This document shows, piece by piece, positions 17,517 through 25,321 of a stretch of 64,000 nt of DNA. Source of the stretch: JAIVGV01 sp036389335 (lineage in GTDB: Bacteria; Acidobacteriota; Blastocatellia; Pyrinomonadales; Pyrinomonadaceae); NCBI GenBank assembly GCA_036389335.1, contig DASVQC010000070.1, forward strand, positions 1 to 64,000. The letters are read 5' to 3'. The translations under genes were made by a program, and so were the position numbers. Within the stretch, counting starts at the first letter, position 1. Every line of letters begins with the position of its first letter. The notes below the pieces were generated by a model, which ran no database searches, was not told the origin of the DNA, and saw only the letters and a list, made by a program, of their open reading frames with translations.

Positions 17517-17622
17517 TTCATCGCAGGGGCGCAGGGCGACGCGGGGGTCACGCAGAGAGTTAAGATGTTTTCTCCGCGCCCCCTCTGCGTGACCCCCGCG
17601 TCCCTGCGGCGAGTCTTCACCC
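17517..17622. repeat. Inverted tandem-unit element, GC-rich CGCAGGG variant
   Basis: The left arm is TCGCAGGGGCGCAGGGCGAC followed by GCGGGGGTCACGCAGAG. The right arm is CTCTGCGTGACCCCCGCGTC followed by CCTGCGGCGA. The centre is about 25 bp, and the arms match almost perfectly over about 35 bp. It lies between murE (start 17480) and the NagX-like gene (stop 17624), both on the minus strand. Confidence 0.8.
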
Positions 17623-17623
17623 G

Positions 17624-18784
17624 TCACACCTTAATGTAAATCTTCTTCTTGTAAAGTATCCACATCAGGCCGAGCCACAGCAGGACGAAGCAGACGGCGA
17701 AGGCGAGCGAGGCGTTGACGGGCGAGAGCCAAGAGGCGAAGGCGCGCTGGTAGACGAACGTTTGCAGGTTCGCGCCGGTCGTGCCGTCCGTGCGGGTAAA
17801 GTTCCACCAGTCCTTGATCGTCATCACGCGCGCCGTCCAGCCGGTGAGGACGAAGACGGCGAGGGCGTTCACGCCGAAGACGCGGAACGGCAGCGCCCAG
17901 CGTTTGTAGCCCTTGATGTCGACGAGCCAGTAGCAGGCGGCGAGCAGTTGCAGCGCGAGGCCCGCCGTGAAGAGCACGTACGAGCTAGTCCACAGCGCCT
18001 TGTTGACGGGGAAGAAGGGGTTCCAGCACCAGCCCGCGACGACGCACGCCGCGCCCGCGACGAACAGCCCCGAGACCTTCTCGTAATCGCCCGCGCGGCG
18101 GCGCAGCCAGTGGCCCGCGAGCACGCCAAGCAGCGTCGTCGCGATCGCCGGGAAGGTGCTGAGGATGCCCTCCGGGTCGTAAACCCTGTCGCCGCCCTTC
18201 CAGATGTGGTCGCCGAGGAGTTTCCGATCCACGAACGACGCGATGCTGCCCTCCTTCGAGAGATCGCCCGCGCTGTAGCCCGGCGCGGGGACTTTCGTCA
18301 GCACGACGCAGTAGGCGACGAGCAGCACGGCGGCGACGAGGGCCTGCGTGCGCCAGCGCGTGTTGACGAAGACGAGCGCGGTCACGAAGTAGCAGACGGC
18401 GATGCGCGCGAGCACCCCCGTCAGGCGGATGGTCGAGAGGTGGAAGTAGGGGAAGCCCGCGAGGAAGAGGCCGAGCCCGTAGATGAGCAGGGTGCGGCGC
18501 GCGATCTTCAGGTAGAGGTCGCGCTTCGGGCCGCCCTCCGCGGCGCGGCGACCGAGCGCGAGCGTGATCGAGACGCCGACGACGAAGAGGAAGAAGGGGA
18601 AGATGAGATCGGTCGGCGTCCACCCGTGCCACGCGGCGTGCTCCAGCGGCCAGTAGATGTGCGACCACGTGCCGGGGTTGTTGACGAGGATCATCCCGGC
18701 GATGGTGATGCCGCGCAGCACGTCGAGCGAGACGAGCCGCCCCGCCCCCTCCGCGCCACGCCCGCCCGTGTCGGCAGCCTCCAC
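17624..18784 (-). CDS. NagX-like membrane acyltransferase (HGSNAT/DUF5009 family)
   Basis: The protein has 386 residues with about ten transmembrane segments. The N-terminal SLDVLRGITIAGMILVNNPG and the HGWTPTDLIFPFFLFVVG segment are typical of the heparan-alpha-glucosaminide N-acetyltransferase/NagX group. Human HGSNAT acetylates terminal glucosamine across a membrane; bacterial NagX sits in GlcNAc and chitin loci. Here a GH20 hexosaminidase is encoded 0.7 kb upstream and a SIS-domain aminosugar enzyme reads away from that gene. This context supports an amino-sugar role, probably acetylation of GlcN-containing saccharides. The function is inferred, not proven. Confidence 0.8.
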   Translation of the reverse strand: MEAADTGGRGAEGAGRLVSLDVLRGITIAGMILVNNPGTWSHIYWPLEHAAWHGWTPTDLIFPFFLFVVGVSITLALGRRAAEGGPKRDLYLKIARRTLLIYGLGLFLAGFPYFHLSTIRLTGVLARIAVCYFVTALVFVNTRWRTQALVAAVLLVAYCVVLTKVPAPGYSAGDLSKEGSIASFVDRKLLGDHIWKGGDRVYDPEGILSTFPAIATTLLGVLAGHWLRRRAGDYEKVSGLFVAGAACVVAGWCWNPFFPVNKALWTSSYVLFTAGLALQLLAACYWLVDIKGYKRWALPFRVFGVNALAVFVLTGWTARVMTIKDWWNFTRTDGTTGANLQTFVYQRAFASWLSPVNASLAFAVCFVLLWLGLMWILYKKKIYIKV

Positions 18785-18822
18785 CCGTCAGACTCCTCTC
18801 CCGAGATCGCGCGCCGCGCGCG

Positions 18823-19326
18823 TCACATCGCCTCGTCGGCTGAGGGGCCGTAGACGGACGGGACGGGCACGTCGTTCAGACGCAGGTAGACGCCGAGCTG
18901 CGCGCGGTGGTGGATCATGTGGTTCATGACGAACGAGCGCAGCACAGCCGACTTAGGCAGCGTGAAGATCGTGTGCCCGTTTTGCAGCAGCGACCAAGAG
19001 CCGCCGAAAGCCGCGTCGTCCGCGCCCGAGATCGCGGCGCGCGCCTCGGCGACGTTGCGGTCGAAGGTCTCGACGGCCTCCCGCGTCGAGCCGACGGGCG
19101 CGGCGCGCGCGGGCACGCCCCCCGGCGCGAGGTCGAGCGCGTCCTTGCCCAGCGCGTGCCCCACCCACGTCGGCATGTTCGAGAGGTGCGTGACGAGCCC
19201 GCGCATCGTCGTGGATTTGGCGTGCGGCTGCCAGTCGAGCTTGTCGTCGGGCACGCGCTCGATGGTCTTGCGCGTCGCGGCCATCTCCTGATCGAACTCG
19301 GGGAGTAGCATTTCACTGAGCGTCAT
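18823..19326 (-). CDS. DinB family protein
   Basis: This is a four-helix-bundle protein of 167 residues. The DinB metal ligands are in place: H47 in LVTHLSNM, H136 in MNHMIHH, and H140. The usual HxxxHR-type end is HMIHHRAQLGVYLRL. DinB-like proteins include bacillithiol- and mycothiol-dependent S-transferases and DNA-damage-inducible proteins. A YtxJ homologue elsewhere in this window makes a bacillithiol transferase plausible but unproven. It lies between the NagX-like and GH20 genes on the same strand, 38 bp before the former, and may be a bystander in that group. Confidence 0.85.
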   Translation of the reverse strand: MTLSEMLLPEFDQEMAATRKTIERVPDDKLDWQPHAKSTTMRGLVTHLSNMPTWVGHALGKDALDLAPGGVPARAAPVGSTREAVETFDRNVAEARAAISGADDAAFGGSWSLLQNGHTIFTLPKSAVLRSFVMNHMIHHRAQLGVYLRLNDVPVPSVYGPSADEAM

Positions 19327-19427
19327 GTGTGCCTCCGGGGATAATGAAAGTTTAGAACCGCAACGGTCGTCGGGGAGCGAGGATAATTAAAACCGCGCGG
19401 GGTGTCTATCGAATCGGCGTTCCCCTC

Positions 19428-19490
19428 TTAGCGCCTTTGCGCCCTTGCGTGAAACTTATTCTCACGCTGGAGGCGCAAAGGCGCTAAGAC
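19428..19490. repeat. Short inverted element, CTTTGCGCC family
   Basis: The arms CTTAGCGCCTTTGCGCCCTT and its complement AGGCGCAAAGGCGCTAAG flank a centre of about 15 bp that itself contains GTGAAACTTATTCTCAC. It lies directly 3' of the GH20 gene (stop 19499). It has the same tandem-unit design as the larger elements but with only two units per arm. Confidence 0.7.
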
Positions 19491-19498
19491 AAAGTATG

Positions 19499-21637
19499 TC
19501 ACGGCTGCGGGCGCGGGCCGAGGCCGAACTCTTCGGGGCTGGGGAGCGTCGAGTTGGCGTTGTAGGCGCGCAGGGCTTCTTCGACCGCGGCGCTCTTGGC
19601 GAGCCACACGCCGATGGCGTGATCGTAGCGCGCGAGGACGCTCGCCAGCCAGTAGGGCCGGTTCTCGGCGAGCCACTGCGCGCGGTAGGCTTCGCGCAGC
19701 AGCGAGAGCTCTTCCGCCATCTCGCGCAGGGAGTTGTAGACCGCGCCGTGGTAGCGGCGCAGGCGGCCCGCGCGCGCGCGGTCGCCGAGGTTCAGGTACG
19801 CCGCCCAGTAGTCGCGGCTGAACTGCTCGACGACCTCTGCGCGCCGCCCCAGGTGATCGAAGCGGCGCGCGGCGAAGATCATGGCGGGGATCATCGTCCG
19901 GTTGCGGCGCGCGCGCCCGCCGTCGCGCCGCAAGGTCTCCTCGACGCCCTCGACGACGCGGCGCATCTGCTTCGTCTTGTCGGACGACTTGCGCGCCTGC
20001 GTCTGGAAGGCGGCGGTGAAGGGCTCCTGCCAGAAGAGTCGGTCGCTTGAGTTGATGCCGAGCAGGGCGTTGACGCCCCCCAGAGAGCGGATCGAGCGGA
20101 CGAAGGTGTCGCCCTCGGCGCGGAAGAACGCCCAGTCGAAGTCGCGCTCGAAGCGCGCCACGTCCAGTTGGCCCTGCTGCCACGACGCCGCCGCGCCCAG
20201 AACGACGCCGTACCAAGCCGTCTCGAACAGCGACTCGCCGTCGTCGTCCCACTGCGTGTTCATCATCCCCAGCGCGCCGGCCTCCTGACCGTCGCGGACG
20301 AAGTTGACGATGTTCTTGACCGCCGCGTCTTCGTTCGGGAAGATTTGGCTCCACGTCTGCACGCCGGGGCAGACGAACTGGTCGAGCCCCGCGTCCTTGA
20401 ACGGCCTGATGCGCTCCTTGAAGTCCTCTCGCGCCCCGTAAGACCAGTTCATCACGATCATCTCTTTCGGGACGCTGCCGATGAGATCGGGGTGGTTCAA
20501 GGCGATGTCGCCCCAGAACATCAGGCGGCGGTTGTAAGGCTTGAGAATCTCCCGCACGCGACGCAGGTGCCCGAAGTAGACCGCGCCCACGCCTTCGGCG
20601 CGCACCCGCTCGCGGCTCTGCCCCTCGCCCAGCTCGAAAGTCTCGTCCGCGCCGACGTGGAAGAAGCGTCCGGGGAACAGCTCGTTTAATTCCTCGTACC
20701 AGTCGGCGATCAGCTCGTAGGTCTCCTCCTGCTGCGGCGAGAGCACGTCGCCGTAGGGGGCCTCTGCGAGCGGCGCGTATGTTTCGAGGCTCAGGACTTT
20801 GTGCAGGTGCCCGAAGGTCTGCTGCTGCGGCACGAGTTCGATGTGGTAGCGGCGCGCGTAGGCCGCGAGGTCGCGAATCTCGGCGGGCGTGAGCGCGCCG
20901 CCTTCCGGCCCGAGCAGCGGGTGCGACTCGTAGCGCACGATGTTCTCCATGTTGAAGGAGTGCATGTTGAGCTTGAACGCCGCCTCGGTCCTGAGCTGCC
21001 GCTTGACGTACTCGACCGTGGGCACGGGGCCGCGGTTGATGTCGTCGAACACCGCGCGCCAGCGCATCTGCGGGTAGTCGACGACGCTGACGCCGGGGAC
21101 GAACGCCGCCGCGCCCTCGCCCGCGACGAGCTGCTTCAAGGTCTGCAAGCCGTAGAACGTCCCCGCCGGGGTGCGACCGGCGACGACGATCTCGCGCGGC
21201 GTGACGCTCAGCACGTAGCCCTCTTCGTTGAGGCCCGCGGGCGGCTCGACCCCGGCGCGTTCGAGCGCCGACCGGATCGCGCCGTTGTCGAGCGGGCCGA
21301 CGAGGATCGTCGCGCGCGCCCTGCGGCCCGCGATCCGCAAGGAGAGGTGCGCCGCGTCCTTCGCGTCGTCGATGAAATCCTGCGCGGCGAAGCGGTCGTC
21401 TTCCGAGCGCGGGTCGGCGAGCGCGACCCGCACGTCGCGCGTGAGGGCGAAGCGCGCGCCGGTCTGGGTCAACTGCTTCGGCGCGGGGACGACGCGGACG
21501 GCGTCCGGCGCGGGAGTCGCCTGCGCGGCCTGCGCCCGCGCGGCGGCGGGTTCGGCGAGCGAGGCGCAGGCCAGGAGGGCGACGGCGGGGAGGGCGGACA
21601 GACGCCGCGCGAGGCTTCGTGATAAAGTTAAGGGCAT
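19499..21637 (-). CDS. Secreted GH20 beta-N-acetylhexosaminidase
   Basis: The protein has 712 residues. A signal peptide (about 1-36) is followed by a GH20b-like N-terminal domain (about 45-185), a catalytic TIM barrel (about 190-500) and a helical C-terminal region. The catalytic Asp-Glu pair of substrate-assisted catalysis is D331-E332 in FFHVGADETF. The MRWRAVFDDINRGPVP entry strand and a tryptophan in MFWGDIALNHP are also conserved. It releases terminal GlcNAc or GalNAc outside the cytoplasm, for example from chitin fragments or glycans. It is read divergently from the SIS-domain gene and probably forms one pathway with it and the NagX-like protein. Confidence 0.9.
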   Translation of the reverse strand: MPLTLSRSLARRLSALPAVALLACASLAEPAAARAQAAQATPAPDAVRVVPAPKQLTQTGARFALTRDVRVALADPRSEDDRFAAQDFIDDAKDAAHLSLRIAGRRARATILVGPLDNGAIRSALERAGVEPPAGLNEEGYVLSVTPREIVVAGRTPAGTFYGLQTLKQLVAGEGAAAFVPGVSVVDYPQMRWRAVFDDINRGPVPTVEYVKRQLRTEAAFKLNMHSFNMENIVRYESHPLLGPEGGALTPAEIRDLAAYARRYHIELVPQQQTFGHLHKVLSLETYAPLAEAPYGDVLSPQQEETYELIADWYEELNELFPGRFFHVGADETFELGEGQSRERVRAEGVGAVYFGHLRRVREILKPYNRRLMFWGDIALNHPDLIGSVPKEMIVMNWSYGAREDFKERIRPFKDAGLDQFVCPGVQTWSQIFPNEDAAVKNIVNFVRDGQEAGALGMMNTQWDDDGESLFETAWYGVVLGAAASWQQGQLDVARFERDFDWAFFRAEGDTFVRSIRSLGGVNALLGINSSDRLFWQEPFTAAFQTQARKSSDKTKQMRRVVEGVEETLRRDGGRARRNRTMIPAMIFAARRFDHLGRRAEVVEQFSRDYWAAYLNLGDRARAGRLRRYHGAVYNSLREMAEELSLLREAYRAQWLAENRPYWLASVLARYDHAIGVWLAKSAAVEEALRAYNANSTLPSPEEFGLGPRPQP

Positions 21638-21803
21638 GATGCGGAACGCGACTTTCGCGCGTAGCTCCCCCGGCTCGCCCGCCGGATCGCGGGGCCTCGC
21701 GCGGGGGTTCGACGGAGTTCGCGGGACAGCTTGAGCTTTTACCGGAATCGCACGTGAAGATCAACGGCGCGCGCGGCGCGGGGGTGGCCGAGAGTTGTCT
21801 TTG

Positions 21804-22832
21804 ATGTTGCAGGAGATCGCCGAGCAGCCCGCGGCCCTCGGCAAGACCATCGCGGAAGAGGGCGCGAAGGTGGCGCGGCTCGGCAAATTCTTGCGCGCGC
21901 GCGGCATCGATCTGATCGTGCTCGTGGCGCGCGGCTCAAGCGACAACGCCGCGCTCTTCGGTCGCTACCTGTTGGAGATCAAGACCGGCATCCCCGTCTC
22001 GCTCTCCGCGCCGTCCGTCCACACGCTCTACCGCGCGCGCCTCGATCTCTCGCGCGCGCTCGTCGTCGGCGTCTCGCAGTCGGGCGCGGGCGAGGACATC
22101 AACCTCGTCTTGGAGAACGCGCGCGCGGGCGGGGCCTACACCGTCGGCATCACGAACGAGGCCGACTCGGCGATGACGGGCCTCGTCGACGAGACGTTGC
22201 TGATGCACGGCGGCAGGGAGCGGTCGGTCGCGGCCACCAAGACCTTCACCGGGCAGATGCTCCACTTCTACATGCTCGCCTCCGCGCTCGCCGAGGGCGA
22301 CGCGCAGAGGATCGACTACGCGCCCATCCCCGAATGGACGGAGCGCGCGCTCGAACTGAAAGGCGCGGTCGCCGAGATGGTCGAGCGCTACGTCTTCATG
22401 GAGAACTGCGTCGTGGTGGGGCGCGGGCTGCTCTACGCGAACGCCTACGAGATGGCGCTCAAGCTGATGGAGACCTGCTACGTCGTCGCCGAGAGGTTCT
22501 CCTCCGCCGACTTCCTACACGGGCCGCTCGCGATGGTCGAGCGCCACTTCCCCGTCGTCCTCTTCGCGCAGCCCGGCGTGACGCGCGAGGCGACGCGCGC
22601 GCTCGTCGCGCGCCTCAAAGAGCTTCGCGCCGACACGCTCGCCATCACGGAGGACGCGCAGATCGCCTCCGCCTGCACGCGCGCCCTGCGTATGCCCGCC
22701 GGGCTCGACGAGCTGCTCGCGCCCATCCCCTACATCATCCCCGCGCAGCTCTTCGCCGCCATGCTCGCCGCCTGCAAGGGGCTCGACCCGGACGCGCCGC
22801 GCTCGCTCTCGAAGGTCACGCGCACGCTCTGA
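21804..22832 (+). CDS. SIS-domain glucosamine-6-phosphate deaminase/isomerase (GlmS-C-like)
   Basis: The protein has 342 residues, equal to the isomerase half of GlmS without the glutaminase domain. Two SIS domains carry ARGSSDNAA, GVSQSGAGEDI, SVAATKTFTGQ and FLHGPLAMV. Such glutaminase-free proteins act as NagB-II-type deaminases, turning GlcN6P into fructose-6-phosphate and ammonia, or as AgaS-like enzymes. The ATG at 21804 is preferred over an in-frame TTG at 21795. It shares a 166-bp divergent region with the GH20 gene, fitting a GlcNAc-catabolic pair. No NagA deacetylase lies in the window. Confidence 0.87.
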   Translation: MLQEIAEQPAALGKTIAEEGAKVARLGKFLRARGIDLIVLVARGSSDNAALFGRYLLEIKTGIPVSLSAPSVHTLYRARLDLSRALVVGVSQSGAGEDINLVLENARAGGAYTVGITNEADSAMTGLVDETLLMHGGRERSVAATKTFTGQMLHFYMLASALAEGDAQRIDYAPIPEWTERALELKGAVAEMVERYVFMENCVVVGRGLLYANAYEMALKLMETCYVVAERFSSADFLHGPLAMVERHFPVVLFAQPGVTREATRALVARLKELRADTLAITEDAQIASACTRALRMPAGLDELLAPIPYIIPAQLFAAMLAACKGLDPDAPRSLSKVTRTL

Positions 22833-22874
22833 AGCGGCGGCGCGGCGGCGGGTGGCGTCCTAAATCGATTAGAA

Positions 22875-22982
22875 CTCTGTGTCTCCTCTGTGTTCTCTGT
22901 GCCTCCGTGGTGAGGTATGGATCGAAAGCACTCACCACAGAGTCACAGAGGACGCGGAGGAAGCACAGAGGAAAGCTTGAAC
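22875..22982. repeat. Inverted tandem-unit element, CACAGAGG family (reversed)
   Basis: The left arm is CTCTGTGTCTCCTCTGTGTTCTC-type units ending CCTCCGTGGTGAG. The right arm is CTCACCACAGAGTCACAGAG followed by GACGCGGAGGAAGCACAGAGG. The centre is about 14 bp. It lies between convergent genes (SIS stop 22832, NTR protein stop 23030). Confidence 0.8.
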
Positions 22983-22998
22983 TAGGACACTAGTCGGC

Positions 22999-23048
22999 GG
23001 CAGATCAATTCTTAGGCGCGGGTCGCAGATCAATTCTTAGGCGCGGGC
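22999..23048. repeat. Tandem duplication of a gene 3' end
   Basis: The 25-bp unit GCAGATCAATTCTTAGGCGC plus GGG(T/C)C occurs twice in direct succession. The inner copy contains the final codons (APKN) and stop of the minus-strand gene at 23030. The outer copy therefore duplicates the stop region downstream of the gene. Confidence 0.8.
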
Positions 23049-24460
23049 CGCTTGTAGTTCGCGAGGCAGTTGCCGTAAGGGGTCTTGACGACGATCCTGA
23101 CGGGCTCGACCGGCGTGCCGCTCCTGACGGTGACTTCCGCGGGGCCGCCGCACATCTGGCGACCGTTCTCAAGGCTCACGGTCGCGGTGACGAGGAACGT
23201 CCCGCCCTCGAAGCCCTTGAGCGTGAAGCGCCCCTGCTCGTCCACCTCCGCGGGGAAGCCGACCTGCCGCCAGCCCTGCTCCGCGCTGACGAGGAGCGCG
23301 CTCGCGTTCTTCGCCGGGCGACCGTCTTGCCCGACGACGACGCCCGTGATCTCGCGCTCGACGAGGCGGCGCGTGAGCCGCAGGTCGTAGCCCTCCAGCT
23401 TCTCGCCCTCGCCGAGCGTCACCACGCCCGCCTGCGCGCGATCCTCTACGCCGGGGTAGAACGTGCGCGGGTACGGATGGTCTAAGAGGCCGGGCACCCC
23501 GCTCGGGTTGACGACGATCACGTAACGCCCCGGCGGGACGTTAGTGAACTTGTAGCGCCCCGCCCCGTCGGTCGAGGCCAAGACGGTTTTGTCGGTCGCG
23601 GCCAACTCCTTCGCGTCGAGCGACGCGGGCGCGAGGCGCAGGACGAGCGCGGGGAGCGGCTCGCCTTCCTCGTCCGTCACGCTGCCCGCGATCTCGCCCG
23701 ACCACGTCAGCCAGAAGTCCGCTTCGCGGCACTGCCTCGCTTCGACCCTGAAGGGCTTGTTCTCGACGTTGCCGCTCGCGTGTTCGGGCGCGGCGACGCG
23801 GACGGTGTAGCTGCCCGCGGGCAGGCCCGTCACCTCATACTTCCCCTCCGCGTCGGTCGTCGCCTCGCGCCGCGCGCCCCCTTCCGCCGACTCGACCACC
23901 ACCTTCTTCCCCGCGAGCGGCTCGTTCGTATACCTGCCGCTCGCGAGGTCGCGCGCGCTGAAGACGACGCTGCCGTAGACGGTCGCCTCGGGCGGGGCGT
24001 GCGACAGAGAGCGGGCGTACTCAAGCTCGGCCCCGGCTTGCTCGACGGGCTTGGTCGCCGAGCAGATGCCCGTCGAGAGTTTGCCCCCCTCGCCCACGGA
24101 GGCGTAGACGAGGTAGCGCGCGCCGACTTTGAAATTGTAGCCGCAGTCGCCCCCGCCCATGCCCGTCGTGACCTCCGCGGTCGCGCCCGTCGTCCCGCGG
24201 AACGTCTCCTCGACGTTGAAGCGCGCGACGCGGTGCGGATACTGTTCGCGCCGCGCCGCGCCGGTGGGCGCGGGCGGCGTGACCGTGGAGACGTCCGTCA
24301 CGAGCCCGGTGAAGAGGACGGGCGCGCCCCAGAAGGTCGAGCAGGCGCGCGGGTTCGGCGACAACATGCACGAGCAGGCGCGCGCGACGCCGGGCGCGGC
24401 GAGGAGCAGGAAGAGCGCGAAGGCCGCGGACGATGGCGCGCGGCGCGGGTTGACGAGCAT
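23030..24460 (-). CDS. Secreted TIMP/NTR-like protein with CarboxypepD_reg-like repeats
   Basis: The protein has 476 residues. The signal peptide ends at ARA, just before CSC, so the mature protein would begin with a Cys-x-Cys as in netrin/TIMP-type domains (about 30-160, with further cysteines in GGDCGYNF and STGICSA). Three or four beta-sandwich repeats of the carboxypeptidase regulatory-like type follow, with GKYEVTGLPAGSYTV, GRYKFTNVPPGRYVIV and GRFTLKGFEGGTFLV marking successive copies. Such proteins are abundant in Acidobacteriota and probably bind cell-surface proteins or polymers. No enzyme active site is visible. Confidence 0.85.
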   Translation of the reverse strand: MLVNPRRAPSSAAFALFLLLAAPGVARACSCMLSPNPRACSTFWGAPVLFTGLVTDVSTVTPPAPTGAARREQYPHRVARFNVEETFRGTTGATAEVTTGMGGGDCGYNFKVGARYLVYASVGEGGKLSTGICSATKPVEQAGAELEYARSLSHAPPEATVYGSVVFSARDLASGRYTNEPLAGKKVVVESAEGGARREATTDAEGKYEVTGLPAGSYTVRVAAPEHASGNVENKPFRVEARQCREADFWLTWSGEIAGSVTDEEGEPLPALVLRLAPASLDAKELAATDKTVLASTDGAGRYKFTNVPPGRYVIVVNPSGVPGLLDHPYPRTFYPGVEDRAQAGVVTLGEGEKLEGYDLRLTRRLVEREITGVVVGQDGRPAKNASALLVSAEQGWRQVGFPAEVDEQGRFTLKGFEGGTFLVTATVSLENGRQMCGGPAEVTVRSGTPVEPVRIVVKTPYGNCLANYKRPAPKN

Positions 24461-24575
24461 CGGGTGTTCCCTCCGTCGTGGGTTTCGGGCGTGCGGCGGT
24501 CGCCGCGTCTGCAGCCACGCGCTTAGAACGCGCGACCGGGGGAGGGGTTGCGTCCGGGGGGAGGTTATTTCGCCG

Positions 24576-25001
24576 TCAGTGCTGGATGTACTCGTGCAGC
24601 AGGCGCAGCTCGTCGCCCTGCTCGCCCAGCTCGACGCGCATGATGTCGCGGATCGAGAGCATCCCGACCCAGCGCGCGCCGCGCACGACCGGCAGGTGGC
24701 GCGTGCCGAACTTCTCCATCCGCTCCAACGCTTGGTGCGGCGTGTCGCCGCAGTCGATGACCACGTCCACCGCGCTCATCACGTCTTTGATGGGGACGCG
24801 CGCCGGATCGTCCTTCTTCAGGACGACGCGGCGCAGCAGATCGCGCTCGGAGAAGATGCCGCGCAGCCGCCCCTCGGCGTCGAGCACGCAGACGGCCCCG
24901 ATGTTGCGCTCGGCCATGTAGTGCGCCGCGTCCAGAGCCGTCGCCGCGTCGCGCACGAAGTACGGCTCGCGGTCGCGTATCACGTCGCCGATAGTGATCA
25001 T
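24576..25001 (-). CDS. Tandem CBS domain protein
   Basis: The protein has 141 residues and consists of one Bateman module. CBS1 covers about 5-62 (AAHYMAERNIGAVCVLDAEG and FSERDLLRRV) and CBS2 about 70-128 (ALERMEKFGTRHLPVVR and LSIRDIMRVEL). Free-standing CBS pairs bind adenine nucleotides and regulate partner enzymes or channels. No attached effector or adjacent partner is evident. The start at 25001 is the first ATG of the conserved region, preceded by a GGAGGTGGG site. Confidence 0.9.
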   Translation of the reverse strand: MITIGDVIRDREPYFVRDAATALDAAHYMAERNIGAVCVLDAEGRLRGIFSERDLLRRVVLKKDDPARVPIKDVMSAVDVVIDCGDTPHQALERMEKFGTRHLPVVRGARWVGMLSIRDIMRVELGEQGDELRLLHEYIQH

Positions 25002-25099
25002 CGCCCACCTCCGCCTCTCTGTGTGTCGAAAACCGATCCGCCATTGAGACTTGTAATTCTTTACGGCGGGAATTTCAAGACCCCGGTGCGCTTGAGACA

Positions 25100-25320
25100 G
25101 AAGTAAGAGCCCCTGACAGGGGCGAAAGAAGTTGCGAGTCGTAACCCTGAACTTCGCGGGCCCGGATTACGGCGCTCAAATTCTTTCGCCCTTGTCAGGG
25201 GCTTCAAACTTTTTCTTTCGCTCCTGAGCCGAAAACTTTTTCTTTCGCTCCTGAGCCGACGGCTCGCGCCGCGGGCTACAAATATGTCGCCCCGGCAGGG
25301 GCTCAGAATGTAACCGGCAT
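25100..25320. repeat. Composite palindromic intergenic repeat (copy 1)
   Basis: AGAGCCCCTGACAGGGGCGA (near 25107) and its complement TTCTTTCGCCCTTGTCAGGG (near 25181) form a large inverted repeat with a nested GCCCCTGACAGGGGC hairpin. CTTTTTCTTTCGCTCCTGAG then occurs twice in tandem. GGCTCGCGCCGCGGGCTAC and a GCCCCGGCAGGGGC hairpin follow. The same modules recur in the same order at 28495-28745. This element fills the 320-bp gap between the CBS gene and the gene at 25322. Confidence 0.85.
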
Positions 25321-25321
25321 T

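Noticed and set aside
19428..21764. Long minus-strand frame over the GH20 gene
   Set aside because: Its product is Arg/Ala/Pro-rich shadow sequence; the GH20 frame has signal peptide and catalytic motifs.
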